Below, one piece after another: positions 11,143 through 20,056 of a DNA stretch of 42,458 nucleotides (position 1 is the first letter of the stretch; every line of letters begins with the position of its first letter). The position numbers and the translations under genes were made by a program. Source of the stretch: a gamma proteobacterium HTCC5015. GTDB lineage: Bacteria; Pseudomonadota; Gammaproteobacteria; HTCC5015. The notes beneath the pieces were generated by a model. The model saw nothing but the letters and a program-made list of their open reading frames with translations, did no database searches and was not told where the DNA came from. Where the stretch lies: NCBI GenBank assembly GCA_000155715.1, contig DS990612.1:1972-44429 (forward strand). The letters run 5' to 3'.

Positions 11143-12145
11143 AGAGAAGCAGCCCGTATTTATAGTTTCTTCAGAAAGAAGCGGTACCAATCTGCTAAGG
11201 AGAAGGCTCAGCGAATCACAGTCTGCCTATTATGGGCCGGCGCCACTTCATTTGCTAAAGCACTTTTTTTATAGGGAGCAAGCCTATGGTGATCTCGGAG
11301 ACGACCGAAATTTTGTAGCCCTCGTTCGCGACTGTCTTGGTTTGGCATACGCTCATTTTTCACCATGGGATGAAGATATCAGCGTGGATGAAGTGATCGC
11401 GGAATACGATCACCTGGCAACAAGCTGTGGAAGATCAGCCATTGGCTTGATGCATGTGATCAACACAATATATGCAAGACGAAAAGGTTACGATTCTTAC
11501 ATATGCAAAGACAATAATCTCTTTGATTATGTGTACCCGATCGCAATGGGCATACCGGGCGCAAAATTTATTTTTCTATACAGAGATGCCAGGGATGTGG
11601 TCGTTAGTCAGCTTAAGAGGCCAACGCAGATTAAAAGTGTTTTGTATCTATCAACACTCTGGAAGGATGAGCAGGAAAAAATTATTCAGGCAATGGGTTT
11701 TCCGCCCCTTGAGAAACGTTCTTTCTCAATCAGCTATGAAGACTACGTCACTGATGAAAAAAAACACCTGAAAAGTATGTGTGATTTTTTAAACGTTGAA
11801 ATGGTCTCGTCTAAAGAAGGTGCGCGCCATTCAAGCGAGAAGGCGGATATTCAGGAGTGGGAAAATCTAAATAAGCCCACTATGAAAAATAATTTTGGAA
11901 AGTACAGTGAGAGCCTTAGCCAAAAGCAAATTACGATGGTCGAGTCTATTGCAAAAAGGCAAATGCTTCGCCTTGGGTATCGGCCTGAGTACGCTGTAAG
12001 AAATAAAAGCCAATATCAGGTAAAAGCCATTATCTTCATGGCCAAAGTATGGCGGCTGATAAAAAACAAACTGGGCCTTTTGTCAAAGACAAAAGGGCAG
12101 AGTGACAGGGAGCGTTACATTGCATCGTTGGATAGAATGACATGA
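11135..12145 (+). CDS. Sulfotransferase family protein 1
   Basis: Likely transfers sulfate from PAPS to a sugar hydroxyl or amine. The 336 residues have no signal peptide or clear membrane segment. The PAPS 5'-phosphosulfate loop is VSSERSGTNLLRRRL (11-25), and the 3'-phosphate-binding segment is FLYRDARDVVVSQLKR (147-162, with Arg150 and Ser158), the expected pair for cytosolic-type sulfotransferases. It overlaps the flippase by 8 bases and the next sulfotransferase by ATGA, so the two are probably translated together. The acceptor is unknown; Stf0-like or LPS/EPS sulfotransferases are the nearest class. Expression with the Wzx and wbp genes points to a repeat-unit sugar acceptor. Confidence 0.8.
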   Translation: MGKEKQPVFIVSSERSGTNLLRRRLSESQSAYYGPAPLHLLKHFFYREQAYGDLGDDRNFVALVRDCLGLAYAHFSPWDEDISVDEVIAEYDHLATSCGRSAIGLMHVINTIYARRKGYDSYICKDNNLFDYVYPIAMGIPGAKFIFLYRDARDVVVSQLKRPTQIKSVLYLSTLWKDEQEKIIQAMGFPPLEKRSFSISYEDYVTDEKKHLKSMCDFLNVEMVSSKEGARHSSEKADIQEWENLNKPTMKNNFGKYSESLSQKQITMVESIAKRQMLRLGYRPEYAVRNKSQYQVKAIIFMAKVWRLIKNKLGLLSKTKGQSDRERYIASLDRMT

Positions 12146-13080
12146 TACGCCGGAAGTTCGAAAAATTGTTTTTTATGATGGCGGGTGCAGTGTTGGCTCC
12201 CCTTTATTGTTGTCGTAAAGGTCACCAGGAAGACAGCTTAAATCAGCCCGTTTTCATCATAGGCGCCCCAAGAACGGGGTCGACTGTGTTGTACCAAGCA
12301 CTGACTAATTGTTATGAAGTTGCATATATAGATAATCTGGCGGCTGTTTTTTATAAAAACCTTCCATTCGGCATATGGTTGTCAGAAAAAATATTTGGTA
12401 TGAAGCCTCACAACACGTTCAAATCAAAATTTGGCAACACTCGTGAATACGGTTGGCACGCGCCCAGTGAATGTGGTCAATTCTGGTACCGCTGGCTTCC
12501 CCTTGATGATCACTATGTAGACAGAGGTCAGTTTTCAGCTTCAGCAGTCACCGAGATTCATGATGAGATTGTGTCCTGCCAAAGGGTTTCGGGCTTGCCT
12601 ATGTTGTTCAAAAACCTGAATGCCGGGCAGCGACTTCGGCTGATTGCTGATGCTTTTCCTGAGGCCAAAATCATTTACCTCAAGCGAGATCCCCGTTTCA
12701 CGTCTGCTTCCATTCTGAAGGCCAGAAAGGAAAATCATATCAAGGAGGGGGAGTGGTGGAGTGTAAAGCCAAAAAACTTTCGCCAGCTTATGGCACTGAG
12801 CGAGGTCGAAATGGTAGTGGCTCAGGTTTACTATCTGGAGCATCAAATAGAGAAAGATCTGTCTCTTTTTTCTGAGAGAAACACGTTAAGGCTGCACTAT
12901 AATGAACTGAGTGAGGGCGTTGTAAGAAAAATTGGAAATTGGCTGAATATGGATGAAAAGAGCGGGGCCGAGGTGCCTGAATTCTATCGCGATAGCGACA
13001 AAAAAATGGATAAAGAGCTTATGGGTCAAATCAGCGGGATGGTTGAAGCGTATCCCTTCCCGGGAGATGTGCCCGAATGA
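12142..13080 (+). CDS. Sulfotransferase family protein 2
   Basis: A second, divergent sulfotransferase of 312 residues. A hydrophobic N-terminal stretch (about 9-23) may anchor it to the membrane. The PAPS loop FIIGAPRTGSTVLYQAL is at 38-54 and the 3'-phosphate segment IYLKRDPRFTSASILKARK at 178-196 (Arg182, Ser188/Ser190). It differs from its neighbour throughout, so the pair probably modifies different positions or sugars. It starts in an ATGA overlap with the previous gene and ends in another ATGA overlap with the next. The acceptor is not predictable. Confidence 0.8.
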   Translation: MIRRKFEKLFFMMAGAVLAPLYCCRKGHQEDSLNQPVFIIGAPRTGSTVLYQALTNCYEVAYIDNLAAVFYKNLPFGIWLSEKIFGMKPHNTFKSKFGNTREYGWHAPSECGQFWYRWLPLDDHYVDRGQFSASAVTEIHDEIVSCQRVSGLPMLFKNLNAGQRLRLIADAFPEAKIIYLKRDPRFTSASILKARKENHIKEGEWWSVKPKNFRQLMALSEVEMVVAQVYYLEHQIEKDLSLFSERNTLRLHYNELSEGVVRKIGNWLNMDEKSGAEVPEFYRDSDKKMDKELMGQISGMVEAYPFPGDVPE

Positions 13081-14012
13081 AGGACGTCTATCGAAAGCTT
13101 TGCAGTGACAATGATCACATCCCCCTGTTTCAACAGGCCTGGTGGCTTGATGCTACAGCTGGCGATCATTGGAGTGTTGCTCTGGTAGAAAAGGGCGGAA
13201 AGATTCAGGCAGCCATGCCATACATGATCAAAAAACGGTTTGGCCTGACTGTTATCACTCAACCGCCGCTAACCCAGTACTTGGGCCCGTGGATATTGCC
13301 TGCACAGTCTAAACGAGCAAAGCAATTATCCAGAGAGAAAGACCTGATGCAGGCTCTGGTCGATCAATTGCCTCAATATCATATATACCGCCAAACCTGG
13401 TCGCCGGATTATCAAAACTGGATGCCTTTTTACTGGCGGGGTTTTGCTCAAACAACTCGATACAGCTACCGCATTGAAAACCTCTCGAATCTTGATGAAG
13501 TGTGGGGTGGTTTTCAAGCCGGGATAAGGAGCGATATTCGCAAGGCACAGAAACAAGGGGTTGTGGTAGAGCGTAGTGCGGACCTCAGTACCTTTCTTTC
13601 TTTGAATGAGATGGTGTTTAAACGTCAGGGGCGTGCCGCGCCACACCCGGAAAGCTTGGTCAAAAATATTGATGAAGCCGCCGCATCCCGGAACCAGAGA
13701 GCCATTTTTATTGCCGCTGATGAAGAAGGCCGCAGCCATGCCGCCGTTTACCTCGTTTGGGATCAGCACAGCGCCTATTATCTTATGGGTGGCGGAGATC
13801 CGGAGCTAAGGAATAGCGGTGCCACCAGCCTCTGCCTGTGGGAGGCAATTCAGTTTGCTGCCACAGTTACCCGCTCTTTCGATTTTGAAGGATCCATGAT
13901 CGAGCCGGTTGAGCGTTTTTTTCGTGCGTTCGGTGGCGAGCCTGTGCCGTTTTATTCCCTTTCAAGGGCGCACAACCGTTGGCTAAATCTCGCTATGAGT
14001 ATCCGGAGCTAG
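13077..14012 (+). CDS. FemAB-like GNAT acyltransferase (Acetyltransf_6 type)
   Basis: A 311-residue soluble protein of the FemAB/BioF2-like GNAT superfamily. The C-terminal half is typical: AAVYLVWDQHSAYYLMGGG near 221-239, then the signature DFEGSMIEPVERFFRAFGG at 269-287. Relatives in exopolysaccharide loci are thought to transfer acyl or aminoacyl groups to amino sugars, and FemAB-like genes often neighbour polysaccharide deacetylases, as here. It overlaps the preceding sulfotransferase by ATGA, and the next ATG follows its stop after one base. The donor could be acetyl-CoA, another acyl-CoA or aminoacyl-tRNA; the sequence does not decide. Confidence 0.75.
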   Translation: MKDVYRKLCSDNDHIPLFQQAWWLDATAGDHWSVALVEKGGKIQAAMPYMIKKRFGLTVITQPPLTQYLGPWILPAQSKRAKQLSREKDLMQALVDQLPQYHIYRQTWSPDYQNWMPFYWRGFAQTTRYSYRIENLSNLDEVWGGFQAGIRSDIRKAQKQGVVVERSADLSTFLSLNEMVFKRQGRAAPHPESLVKNIDEAAASRNQRAIFIAADEEGRSHAAVYLVWDQHSAYYLMGGGDPELRNSGATSLCLWEAIQFAATVTRSFDFEGSMIEPVERFFRAFGGEPVPFYSLSRAHNRWLNLAMSIRS

Positions 14013-14013
14013 C

Positions 14014-15369
14014 ATGAAGATCCACCGTCAACGCCTGAAATGGATGGAGCAATTACTGGCTGACCGCTTTGGGAAAAGCTGGCTCATTACGGAAAAGAGC
14101 AGCAGCCTTGTCCTGGAGCTGCAAGGAGAGGCTGGGGGAGTTGTGTTCGACCAGCTTGAAAAAGCGTTCATGCAAACGGGCGTTCCTGTGCAGCTGGGGT
14201 GTGAGTGGTGGCTGATCGATAATAAATGGACATCGCCAGTAGATGAGTCGCGGCTCCCCGCCCCCTCCTCGGCGCCTCTTTCGCTCCCGCTGATACATTT
14301 GTCGCAAAATAGGGCAACGTGTCACTACGACATACTGGGTCTCGCTTTCTGGGCTATGAACCGCCTGGAGGAAATTGGGTCAGTCAATCTGGACAGTCAC
14401 GACAGATTTTGTGCTTCAGAATCCCATGCGGAAAAGTTTGAATATTTGAATCGTCCATTGGTCGATGAATGGCTCCATATTCTTGGCCAGGTCATAAGTA
14501 CGGTTTGGCCGCAAATTGAACTGAAGGAAAATACTTTTGACTTCCTTCTTTCTCATGATGTGGACAGACCGTCGAGGTACGGGTTTCAGTCCGCAAAGGG
14601 GCTTATTCGCTCAATGGCTGCCGACTTTTTAAAAAAGCGGGATTACAGGACGGTTTTTATCGGCCCACTGGTTCGCCTGAACACGAAACAGGCCCTTCAC
14701 CCTAAAGACCCCTTTAATGCTTTCGACTGGATGATGAGCCAGTCAGAAAGGGCAGGGGTACAGAGCACCTTTAATTTTATTAGCGATACCAACTTTGGCC
14801 AGCACGAGGCGGGTTACAAGTTGGAATACCCGGCAATAAGAAGCTTGATAAGAACCATCCATGAACGAGGTCACGAATTGGGCTTGCATCCGAGTTACCG
14901 CTGCTACCTTCAGCCAGAACGAATTCAGCATGAATTTATCCGTCTGAAGCAGATTTGTCAGGAAGAGGATGTGATGCAAGAGCGCTGGGGTGGCCGTATG
15001 CACTATCTCCGCTGGTCCCAGCCTGAAACCCTGCGTGCACTCGATGGTGTCGGCTTGTCCTTTGACAGCTCGCTAGGGTTTGTCGATAAAGCCGGATTCC
15101 GTTGTGGAACCTGTTTCAGTTTTACGCCGTTCGATGCATTGACCAACGAGAGCTTTACCCTTCGGGAGCAACCTCTTGTTGTCATGGAAGCCAGCATTCT
15201 TTCCGAGCGATACATGGGGATCAGGGATTCCGCTCAAGCGCTGACCATGATGGAAGACTTGAAAGGAAAATGTCGAAAGTTGGGGGGAGGGTTCAGCTTG
15301 CTTTGGCATAACTCGGAGTTGTGGCATAAAAGCCAGAGGGACCTGTACTGCGAGGTTCTCGACTTGTGA
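14014..15369 (+). CDS. Polysaccharide-deacetylase-fold protein, cytoplasmic
   Basis: 451 residues with no signal peptide. About 175 N-terminal residues of unrecognised type precede a NodB-like region. Visible metal/catalytic motifs are LLSHDVDRPSRYG (His181, Asp182, Asp184) and RGHELGLHPSYR (His287, His292), followed by SLGFVDKAGFRCGTC. This is the layout of the large polysaccharide deacetylase-like proteins of exopolysaccharide clusters. It may de-N-acetylate a lipid-linked sugar on the cytoplasmic side. The gene sits in a tight cassette with two sulfotransferases and a FemAB-like transferase, which suggests an exposed amine is modified next. Its stop overlaps the GTG of the next gene. Deacetylase activity is inferred. 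Confidence 0.75.
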   Translation: MKIHRQRLKWMEQLLADRFGKSWLITEKSSSLVLELQGEAGGVVFDQLEKAFMQTGVPVQLGCEWWLIDNKWTSPVDESRLPAPSSAPLSLPLIHLSQNRATCHYDILGLAFWAMNRLEEIGSVNLDSHDRFCASESHAEKFEYLNRPLVDEWLHILGQVISTVWPQIELKENTFDFLLSHDVDRPSRYGFQSAKGLIRSMAADFLKKRDYRTVFIGPLVRLNTKQALHPKDPFNAFDWMMSQSERAGVQSTFNFISDTNFGQHEAGYKLEYPAIRSLIRTIHERGHELGLHPSYRCYLQPERIQHEFIRLKQICQEEDVMQERWGGRMHYLRWSQPETLRALDGVGLSFDSSLGFVDKAGFRCGTCFSFTPFDALTNESFTLREQPLVVMEASILSERYMGIRDSAQALTMMEDLKGKCRKLGGGFSLLWHNSELWHKSQRDLYCEVLDL

Positions 15370-16586
15370 TCCCGTACGCCTTGAATAAAGAGAAAATGGT
15401 GCAGTGGCTGGCTGCCATCGCATTGCTGCTGCTTTTCCCCGGCTTTTACTTTTACCACCAGGCGGTCGCTGCGGGCCTGATTCCGAGTGTTCTTGGTGGC
15501 TTTTATTCGCCGGTTTCCCTTGTATTGCTCTTGGTATACTGCTTCACCATCGGCCAGGCTGCCAGGAAAGTGCCCTGCGCCACTGGCTACACCTTTGCTT
15601 TGGGCACCTTGCTCATTTGGATGGTTTTCTGGGCTTTCTACAGTGCAGGAGCCCAAGCGCCCCAGCATCACTCTGAGGCTTTGCTTCAGCTTGGCCGAGC
15701 ATTTTTGGCTTGGGGGGCGTTGTTCTTTACTGGCCTCTACCTCGAACCTCGACAGCGCACATTGAAAGGGTGGGCGCTGGCGGCCGGTCTGGTGATTTTT
15801 CTGAGCTTGCTGCTCTATGTTCTACAGACAGGGCGCATTATCTATTACGCCGCCCAACTTCATCAGACCGACAATGAAATTGTGGCCACCTACCAGGGTT
15901 TTGCGAGAAGTGCCTTGATTACCAGTTTCCTGTTGGTGGCAGTCAGCCGTCATCTATGGGCGCAATTATTGATTTCTTCTCTCGCTTTCTTTGTGCTTTT
16001 TGTACTTTCAGCAAGAAGCGAATTTGTGGCCTTGGCATTCAGTCTGGGTTTTTTCTTCTCCATCAGGTCATGGCAACAAACATCGAGGGTTGTAGTACCT
16101 ATTGTCGTTTTTCTCTTCTCTGTCCTTTTTGCCTACTATTTCTTTGATGTCATCACTGAGAGTCGGCACTTCCGGATGACCGATCTCGCTCACGACAGCG
16201 CCTGGCAGGCGAGAATCCTCTCCATACAGGAGGCATGGGGGCGAATAAAAGAGCAGCCTTTAACGGGACAGTTTGCTGGACACTTTACAGGCAGCGTACA
16301 CAATCTGTACGCACATAATGTGTTGAGTGTATGGGATGGTTACGGTTTTTGGGCATTTACTTTGTTTCTTTTTGTTACAGGGTTTCCGGCTGGTCATGCC
16401 GCCTATATCGCTTTCTTTAGCCCGCGGCTTACCCCCTTGGAAGTATTTTACTGCCTCGTGGCATGGACCTGTTTGCTACTGATGCTCGTGTCAAAATCGA
16501 TGTATTGGGTTTTGCCGGGCCTGTCGTGGGGTCTTTATGTGAATGTCAAACACAGGCGACGTGGGTTGAAAGGAGAGCCGAAATGA
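15366..16586 (+). CDS. wzy: O-antigen/EPS polymerase-like membrane protein, Wzy type (first of two)
   Basis: A 406-residue polytopic protein with about eleven hydrophobic helices and a periplasm-sized loop (about 270-320) containing SVHNLYAHNVLSVWDGYG. That loop resembles the HN-containing motif of the O-antigen ligase/polymerase superfamily. Wzy proteins polymerise flipped repeat units; WaaL ligases share the fold, but the position beside wzx and glycosyltransferases favours a polymerase. The start GTG overlaps the previous TGA, and the stop overlaps the next ATG (ATGA). A second such protein lies at 31029. Confidence 0.8.
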   Translation: MIPYALNKEKMVQWLAAIALLLLFPGFYFYHQAVAAGLIPSVLGGFYSPVSLVLLLVYCFTIGQAARKVPCATGYTFALGTLLIWMVFWAFYSAGAQAPQHHSEALLQLGRAFLAWGALFFTGLYLEPRQRTLKGWALAAGLVIFLSLLLYVLQTGRIIYYAAQLHQTDNEIVATYQGFARSALITSFLLVAVSRHLWAQLLISSLAFFVLFVLSARSEFVALAFSLGFFFSIRSWQQTSRVVVPIVVFLFSVLFAYYFFDVITESRHFRMTDLAHDSAWQARILSIQEAWGRIKEQPLTGQFAGHFTGSVHNLYAHNVLSVWDGYGFWAFTLFLFVTGFPAGHAAYIAFFSPRLTPLEVFYCLVAWTCLLLMLVSKSMYWVLPGLSWGLYVNVKHRRRGLKGEPK

Positions 16587-17722
16587 ATCAACAGGATGAA
16601 AATGCCACAAAAGTGGCTCATCTAACCAGCGCTCATGGAAGGTTCGATACAAGAATCTACCTGAAAGAGTGTAAGTCACTGGCAGCTAACGGGTTCGATG
16701 TTTCACTGGTGGTCGCTGACGGGCTGCCCGACGAATCTCGAGACGGTATTCAGTTTTACGGCGTTGAAAAAGGTCAAAGCCGGTATACTCGAATGAGAAG
16801 ATCATCACGTCTTGTTTATTTGAAAGCAAAAAGCCTTAAGGCAGACGTCTATCATTTACACGACCCTGAGTTATTGCCCTATGCTCTGAAGCTCCAAAAG
16901 CAGGGTGCCCGTGTCATTTTTGATGCACATGAGGATTTGCCCAAACAACTGTTGTCCAAGCCCTACATTAACCCGCTTGTAAGGCGTGCGATCGCTTGGT
17001 TATTAGGTGTTTACGAAGCCTATGTATGCCGTCGGCTCTCTGGCGTGATAACCGCAACGCCAACCATCAGGGACAAGTTCGCCAAAATCAACACCACCAC
17101 CACAGACATCAATAATTATCCATTGCTGGGTGAGCTATCGACAGAGAGCAGTGACTGGGTAAGGAAAAGCCCCAGTGTTTGCTACATTGGAGGCATCAGC
17201 ACAATCCGTGGTTGTGCCGAACTCGTTGAGGCCATGCAGTCAGTGGGAGGCCCTGTCAAGCTCCAAATGGCGGGTAACTTTACGGACAGCACGATTGAAT
17301 CCCGGTGCAAGCAGTCAGGCGGCTGGGAGCGAGTGAATTATCTGGGATATCTAAATCGCGAGGAAGTACGCGACCTTCTAGCTGTATCCATGGCCGGTCT
17401 GGTGACCTTTTATCCATCACCTAACCACGTTGATGCTCAGCCCAACAAGATGTTCGAATACATGAGTTCCGGAATCCCAGTCATTGGCTCACGTTTCCCG
17501 CTCTGGCAAGAGATCATTGAAGGCAATAACTGCGGTATTTGTGTTGATCCGCTCGACCCAGAAGAAGTGGCTAAGGCAATCAGCTTTATTGTCCAGAATC
17601 CCGACACGGCAGAAAGTATGGGTGAGAATGGGAAAAGAGCGGTAGAGGAGCGTTACAATTGGGGTGTTGAAGAAAAACGTCTGATTGATTACTACACTAA
17701 ATTGAATGAGCGTACATCATGA
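16583..17722 (+). CDS. Glycosyltransferase family 4 (GT-B fold)
   Basis: A 379-residue retaining glycosyltransferase. The N-terminal domain shows VAHLTSAHGRFDTRIYLKEC and DVYHLHDPELLPYAL. The C-terminal nucleotide-sugar domain has YLGYLNREEVRDLL and the GT4 motif MFEYMSSGIPVIGSRFP. The ATG at 16583 is chosen because AAGGAG lies 7 bases upstream and it forms an ATGA overlap with the wzy stop; an in-frame ATG at 16463 would overlap wzy by over 120 bases. The position just before the wbpI homologue matches that of wbpH in P. aeruginosa O5. Donor and acceptor are unknown, though a diacetamido-uronate donor is plausible from the operon. Confidence 0.85.
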   Translation: MNQQDENATKVAHLTSAHGRFDTRIYLKECKSLAANGFDVSLVVADGLPDESRDGIQFYGVEKGQSRYTRMRRSSRLVYLKAKSLKADVYHLHDPELLPYALKLQKQGARVIFDAHEDLPKQLLSKPYINPLVRRAIAWLLGVYEAYVCRRLSGVITATPTIRDKFAKINTTTTDINNYPLLGELSTESSDWVRKSPSVCYIGGISTIRGCAELVEAMQSVGGPVKLQMAGNFTDSTIESRCKQSGGWERVNYLGYLNREEVRDLLAVSMAGLVTFYPSPNHVDAQPNKMFEYMSSGIPVIGSRFPLWQEIIEGNNCGICVDPLDPEEVAKAISFIVQNPDTAESMGENGKRAVEERYNWGVEEKRLIDYYTKLNERTS

Positions 17723-18801
17723 AAATATTGACCATCATCGGTGCCAGACCGCAATTTATAAAGGCAAGTGTGGTGTCACGCGCCATCAAGAAATCCAGTG
17801 GTATTGAAGAGGTTGTGGTGCATACAGGGCAACACTTTGATCAAAACATGTCGGATGTTTTTTTTGACCAGCTGGACATATCTCCACCCGACTATCAGCT
17901 TGATATACACGGCGGTAGCCATGGCTCCATGACCGGGAAGATGCTGGAAAGCCTAGAAGCTGTCATGCTTGAAACTCGGCCAGATCGGGTTCTGGTGTAC
18001 GGCGATACTAACTCAACGCTCGCGGGTGCACTGGCAGCGGCCAAATTGCATATTCCGGTCGCTCATGTGGAGGCCGGTCTACGCAGTTTCAATATGAAAA
18101 TGCCCGAAGAGATTAATCGCATCGTGACAGACCAGGTGAGTGATTTGTTGTTTTGTCCCACTCAAGAGGCCGTAAAAAACTTATCTACAGAAGGTTTTGA
18201 TCATAAGCCGGTACACATTATGAATGTGGGCGATGTTATGCAGGATGCGGCGATATTATTTGCCAATCATGCGAGTGTCCCAAAAGGCCTTCAAGGGGAG
18301 GAAGGGTTTGTTTTGGCTACCTTGCATCGTGCCGAAAATACTGACAACTGCGACAGGCTGTCGAGTATTGTTGAGGCACTGAATCGTGTGCACGAAAAAG
18401 TGACGAAAGTGATTTTGCCGCTCCATCCCCGAACCCGCGCTTGCATAAAAAAACAGGGCCTGAGTCTTAACGTTGAAACTATAGATCCGGTTGGCTATTT
18501 TCAAATGGTTGGATTGCTCAGCGCGTGTGGCTTGGTGCTCACCGACAGTGGCGGCGTACAAAAAGAGGCTTATTTTTTTAACAAGCCCTGCGTGACGATG
18601 CGTGATCAAACAGAGTGGGTTGAGTTAATTGAAGTAGGGGCCAATGTATTGGCAGGGGCCGATAGCGGCAGAATTTTCGATGGAGTCGTAGAAAATTTGG
18701 GCCGTACGATCGAAGACACCAATGAGCTTTATGGCGGCGGGCGAGCTTCTGGCCGAATTGTGCAAGAGCTTCTGGACAAGGCCAATGCGCCCTCACAGTA
18801 A
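17719..18801 (+). CDS. wbpI: UDP-2,3-diacetamido-glucuronate 2-epimerase (WbpI), WecB-like
   Basis: A 360-residue non-hydrolysing UDP-sugar 2-epimerase. Motifs are IIGARPQFIKASVVSRAI at the N-terminus, VYGDTNSTLAGALAAAK, HVEAGLRSFNMKMPEEINR, and a C-terminal LTDSGGVQKEAYFFNKPCV. WbpI converts UDP-GlcNAc3NAcA to UDP-ManNAc3NAcA. The complete wbpA-B-D-E set upstream and the GARPQFIK N-terminus favour this over WecB (UDP-GlcNAc to UDP-ManNAc, usually GTRPE). It starts in an ATGA overlap and its end overlaps the next gene by 17 bases. A second epimerase of this superfamily at 34323 is the FnlC type and is distinct. Confidence 0.85.
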   Translation: MKILTIIGARPQFIKASVVSRAIKKSSGIEEVVVHTGQHFDQNMSDVFFDQLDISPPDYQLDIHGGSHGSMTGKMLESLEAVMLETRPDRVLVYGDTNSTLAGALAAAKLHIPVAHVEAGLRSFNMKMPEEINRIVTDQVSDLLFCPTQEAVKNLSTEGFDHKPVHIMNVGDVMQDAAILFANHASVPKGLQGEEGFVLATLHRAENTDNCDRLSSIVEALNRVHEKVTKVILPLHPRTRACIKKQGLSLNVETIDPVGYFQMVGLLSACGLVLTDSGGVQKEAYFFNKPCVTMRDQTEWVELIEVGANVLAGADSGRIFDGVVENLGRTIEDTNELYGGGRASGRIVQELLDKANAPSQ

Positions 18802-20020
18802 AGCAAAGACCATTTGGTTGATCAATCAGTTTGCCACTACGCCAGAAGTTGGCATGGGGGGCAGGCATTACTATCTGGCTCGGGAGATGGCCAAGCAGGG
18901 TTACCGAGTATATTTGATAGCCGGCGGTTACCACCACCAAATGCGTCACCCGCCCCATTTAAAAAAGGCCTGTAACTTTGAAGAGTCCCATGGCTTTACC
19001 ATGGTTTGGGTCAGGCTGAAGAAATACAAGAAATCCCAAAGTCCGGGACGGATATTCAATTGGTTCTTTTTTGCCTGGCGCGTTTCACGTCTGGCCCGGC
19101 ATATAACTGGGAAGCCTGATGCCATAGTCTATTCTTCACCTGAATTGCCGGGAGTATTAGGGGCGCTGAGCTTGTCCCGAGCGCTGAAAGTCCCCCTGGC
19201 TTTCGAGGTCAGGGATATCTGGCCCCTGACATTGCAAGCATTGGGTGGATATAAGGATACAAACCCTCTTATTCGCTTATTACAGTGGATAGAAGATACG
19301 GCCTATCAGAAATCTGACCTTGTCATCTCGAACCTGAAGCGGTCCGCAGATCATATGACTACCAGGGGTATGGACCCCGGAAAATTCCTCTGGCTGCCCA
19401 ACGGTATTTCTCTTGATGAAGTGTCGTCTCCAGAGCCTTTGTCGCCCGAACTTGAGGCGGCTATCCCGGAAGAGCCTTTCGTCATTGGCTACACCGGTGC
19501 CATGGGCCTCGCCAATGCAATGGATACATTCCTGGAAGCGGCTTTGCAGCTGAAGGCTGAAGCAGATATTGCCTTTGTTATGGTTGGCCGTGGGACAGAA
19601 GTTGAGCATTACAGGCAATTTGTTCATGAGCATGGATTGAGCAATGTGCGCATATTGGATGCAGTGGCTAAAACGCAGGTTCAAAGTGTTCTGGCCCGCT
19701 TTGATGCGACATACATTGGCTGGCATGACACGCCTCTTTACCGTTTTGGGATAGGCGCCAACAAGTTGCCGGAATACTTGTACGCAGGCAAACCGGTTAT
19801 TCATTCTTATTCGGGCACCAGCGATCCTGTCGCCAAGCATCAGGCGGGCATCAGTGTTCCAGCCAGAGACTCGCTGGCACTGTCGCAGGCGGTGATCCAG
19901 TTAAAAAATATGTCGAAGAAACAGAGACTGGAAATGGGCGGCAATGCTAGGAAAGCGGCGATAGAGTACTACGATTATGCTAAATTGGCCGACAAGTTGG
20001 CTGGAAAACTGATGGGCTAG
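18785..20020 (+). CDS. Glycosyltransferase family 4, WbpJ/WbuB-like
   Basis: A 411-residue GT4 enzyme. It opens with IWLINQFATTPEVGMGGRHY, the usual start for this WbuB-like subgroup. EVRDIWPLTLQALGG marks the N-domain, and PEYLYAGKPVIHSYSG is the C-terminal sugar-nucleotide motif. ATG 18785 is preferred because the family N-terminus begins there and GGACAAGG precedes it; the longer reading from 18722 would overlap wbpI by 80 bases. It follows wbpI exactly as wbpJ does in P. aeruginosa O5, so an N-acetylated mannosaminuronate or fucosamine derivative is a plausible donor. Membrane association at the cytoplasmic face is expected. Confidence 0.85.
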   Translation: MRPHSKAKTIWLINQFATTPEVGMGGRHYYLAREMAKQGYRVYLIAGGYHHQMRHPPHLKKACNFEESHGFTMVWVRLKKYKKSQSPGRIFNWFFFAWRVSRLARHITGKPDAIVYSSPELPGVLGALSLSRALKVPLAFEVRDIWPLTLQALGGYKDTNPLIRLLQWIEDTAYQKSDLVISNLKRSADHMTTRGMDPGKFLWLPNGISLDEVSSPEPLSPELEAAIPEEPFVIGYTGAMGLANAMDTFLEAALQLKAEADIAFVMVGRGTEVEHYRQFVHEHGLSNVRILDAVAKTQVQSVLARFDATYIGWHDTPLYRFGIGANKLPEYLYAGKPVIHSYSGTSDPVAKHQAGISVPARDSLALSQAVIQLKNMSKKQRLEMGGNARKAAIEYYDYAKLADKLAGKLMG

Positions 20021-20056
20021 AATGGCCTCTAGCGCAGACCAAAAGAGGAACAGGCG

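Noticed and set aside
16463-16582. A 40-residue N-terminal extension of the GT4 gene from ATG 16463
   Set aside because: It would overlap wzy by more than 120 bases, has no family similarity, and ATG 16583 has a good ribosome-binding site and an ATGA overlap.
17719-18801. WecB (UDP-GlcNAc 2-epimerase) as the identity of the first epimerase
   Set aside because: The GARPQFIK N-terminus and the full wbpA/B/D/E set point to WbpI. WecB cannot be fully excluded without a phylogeny.
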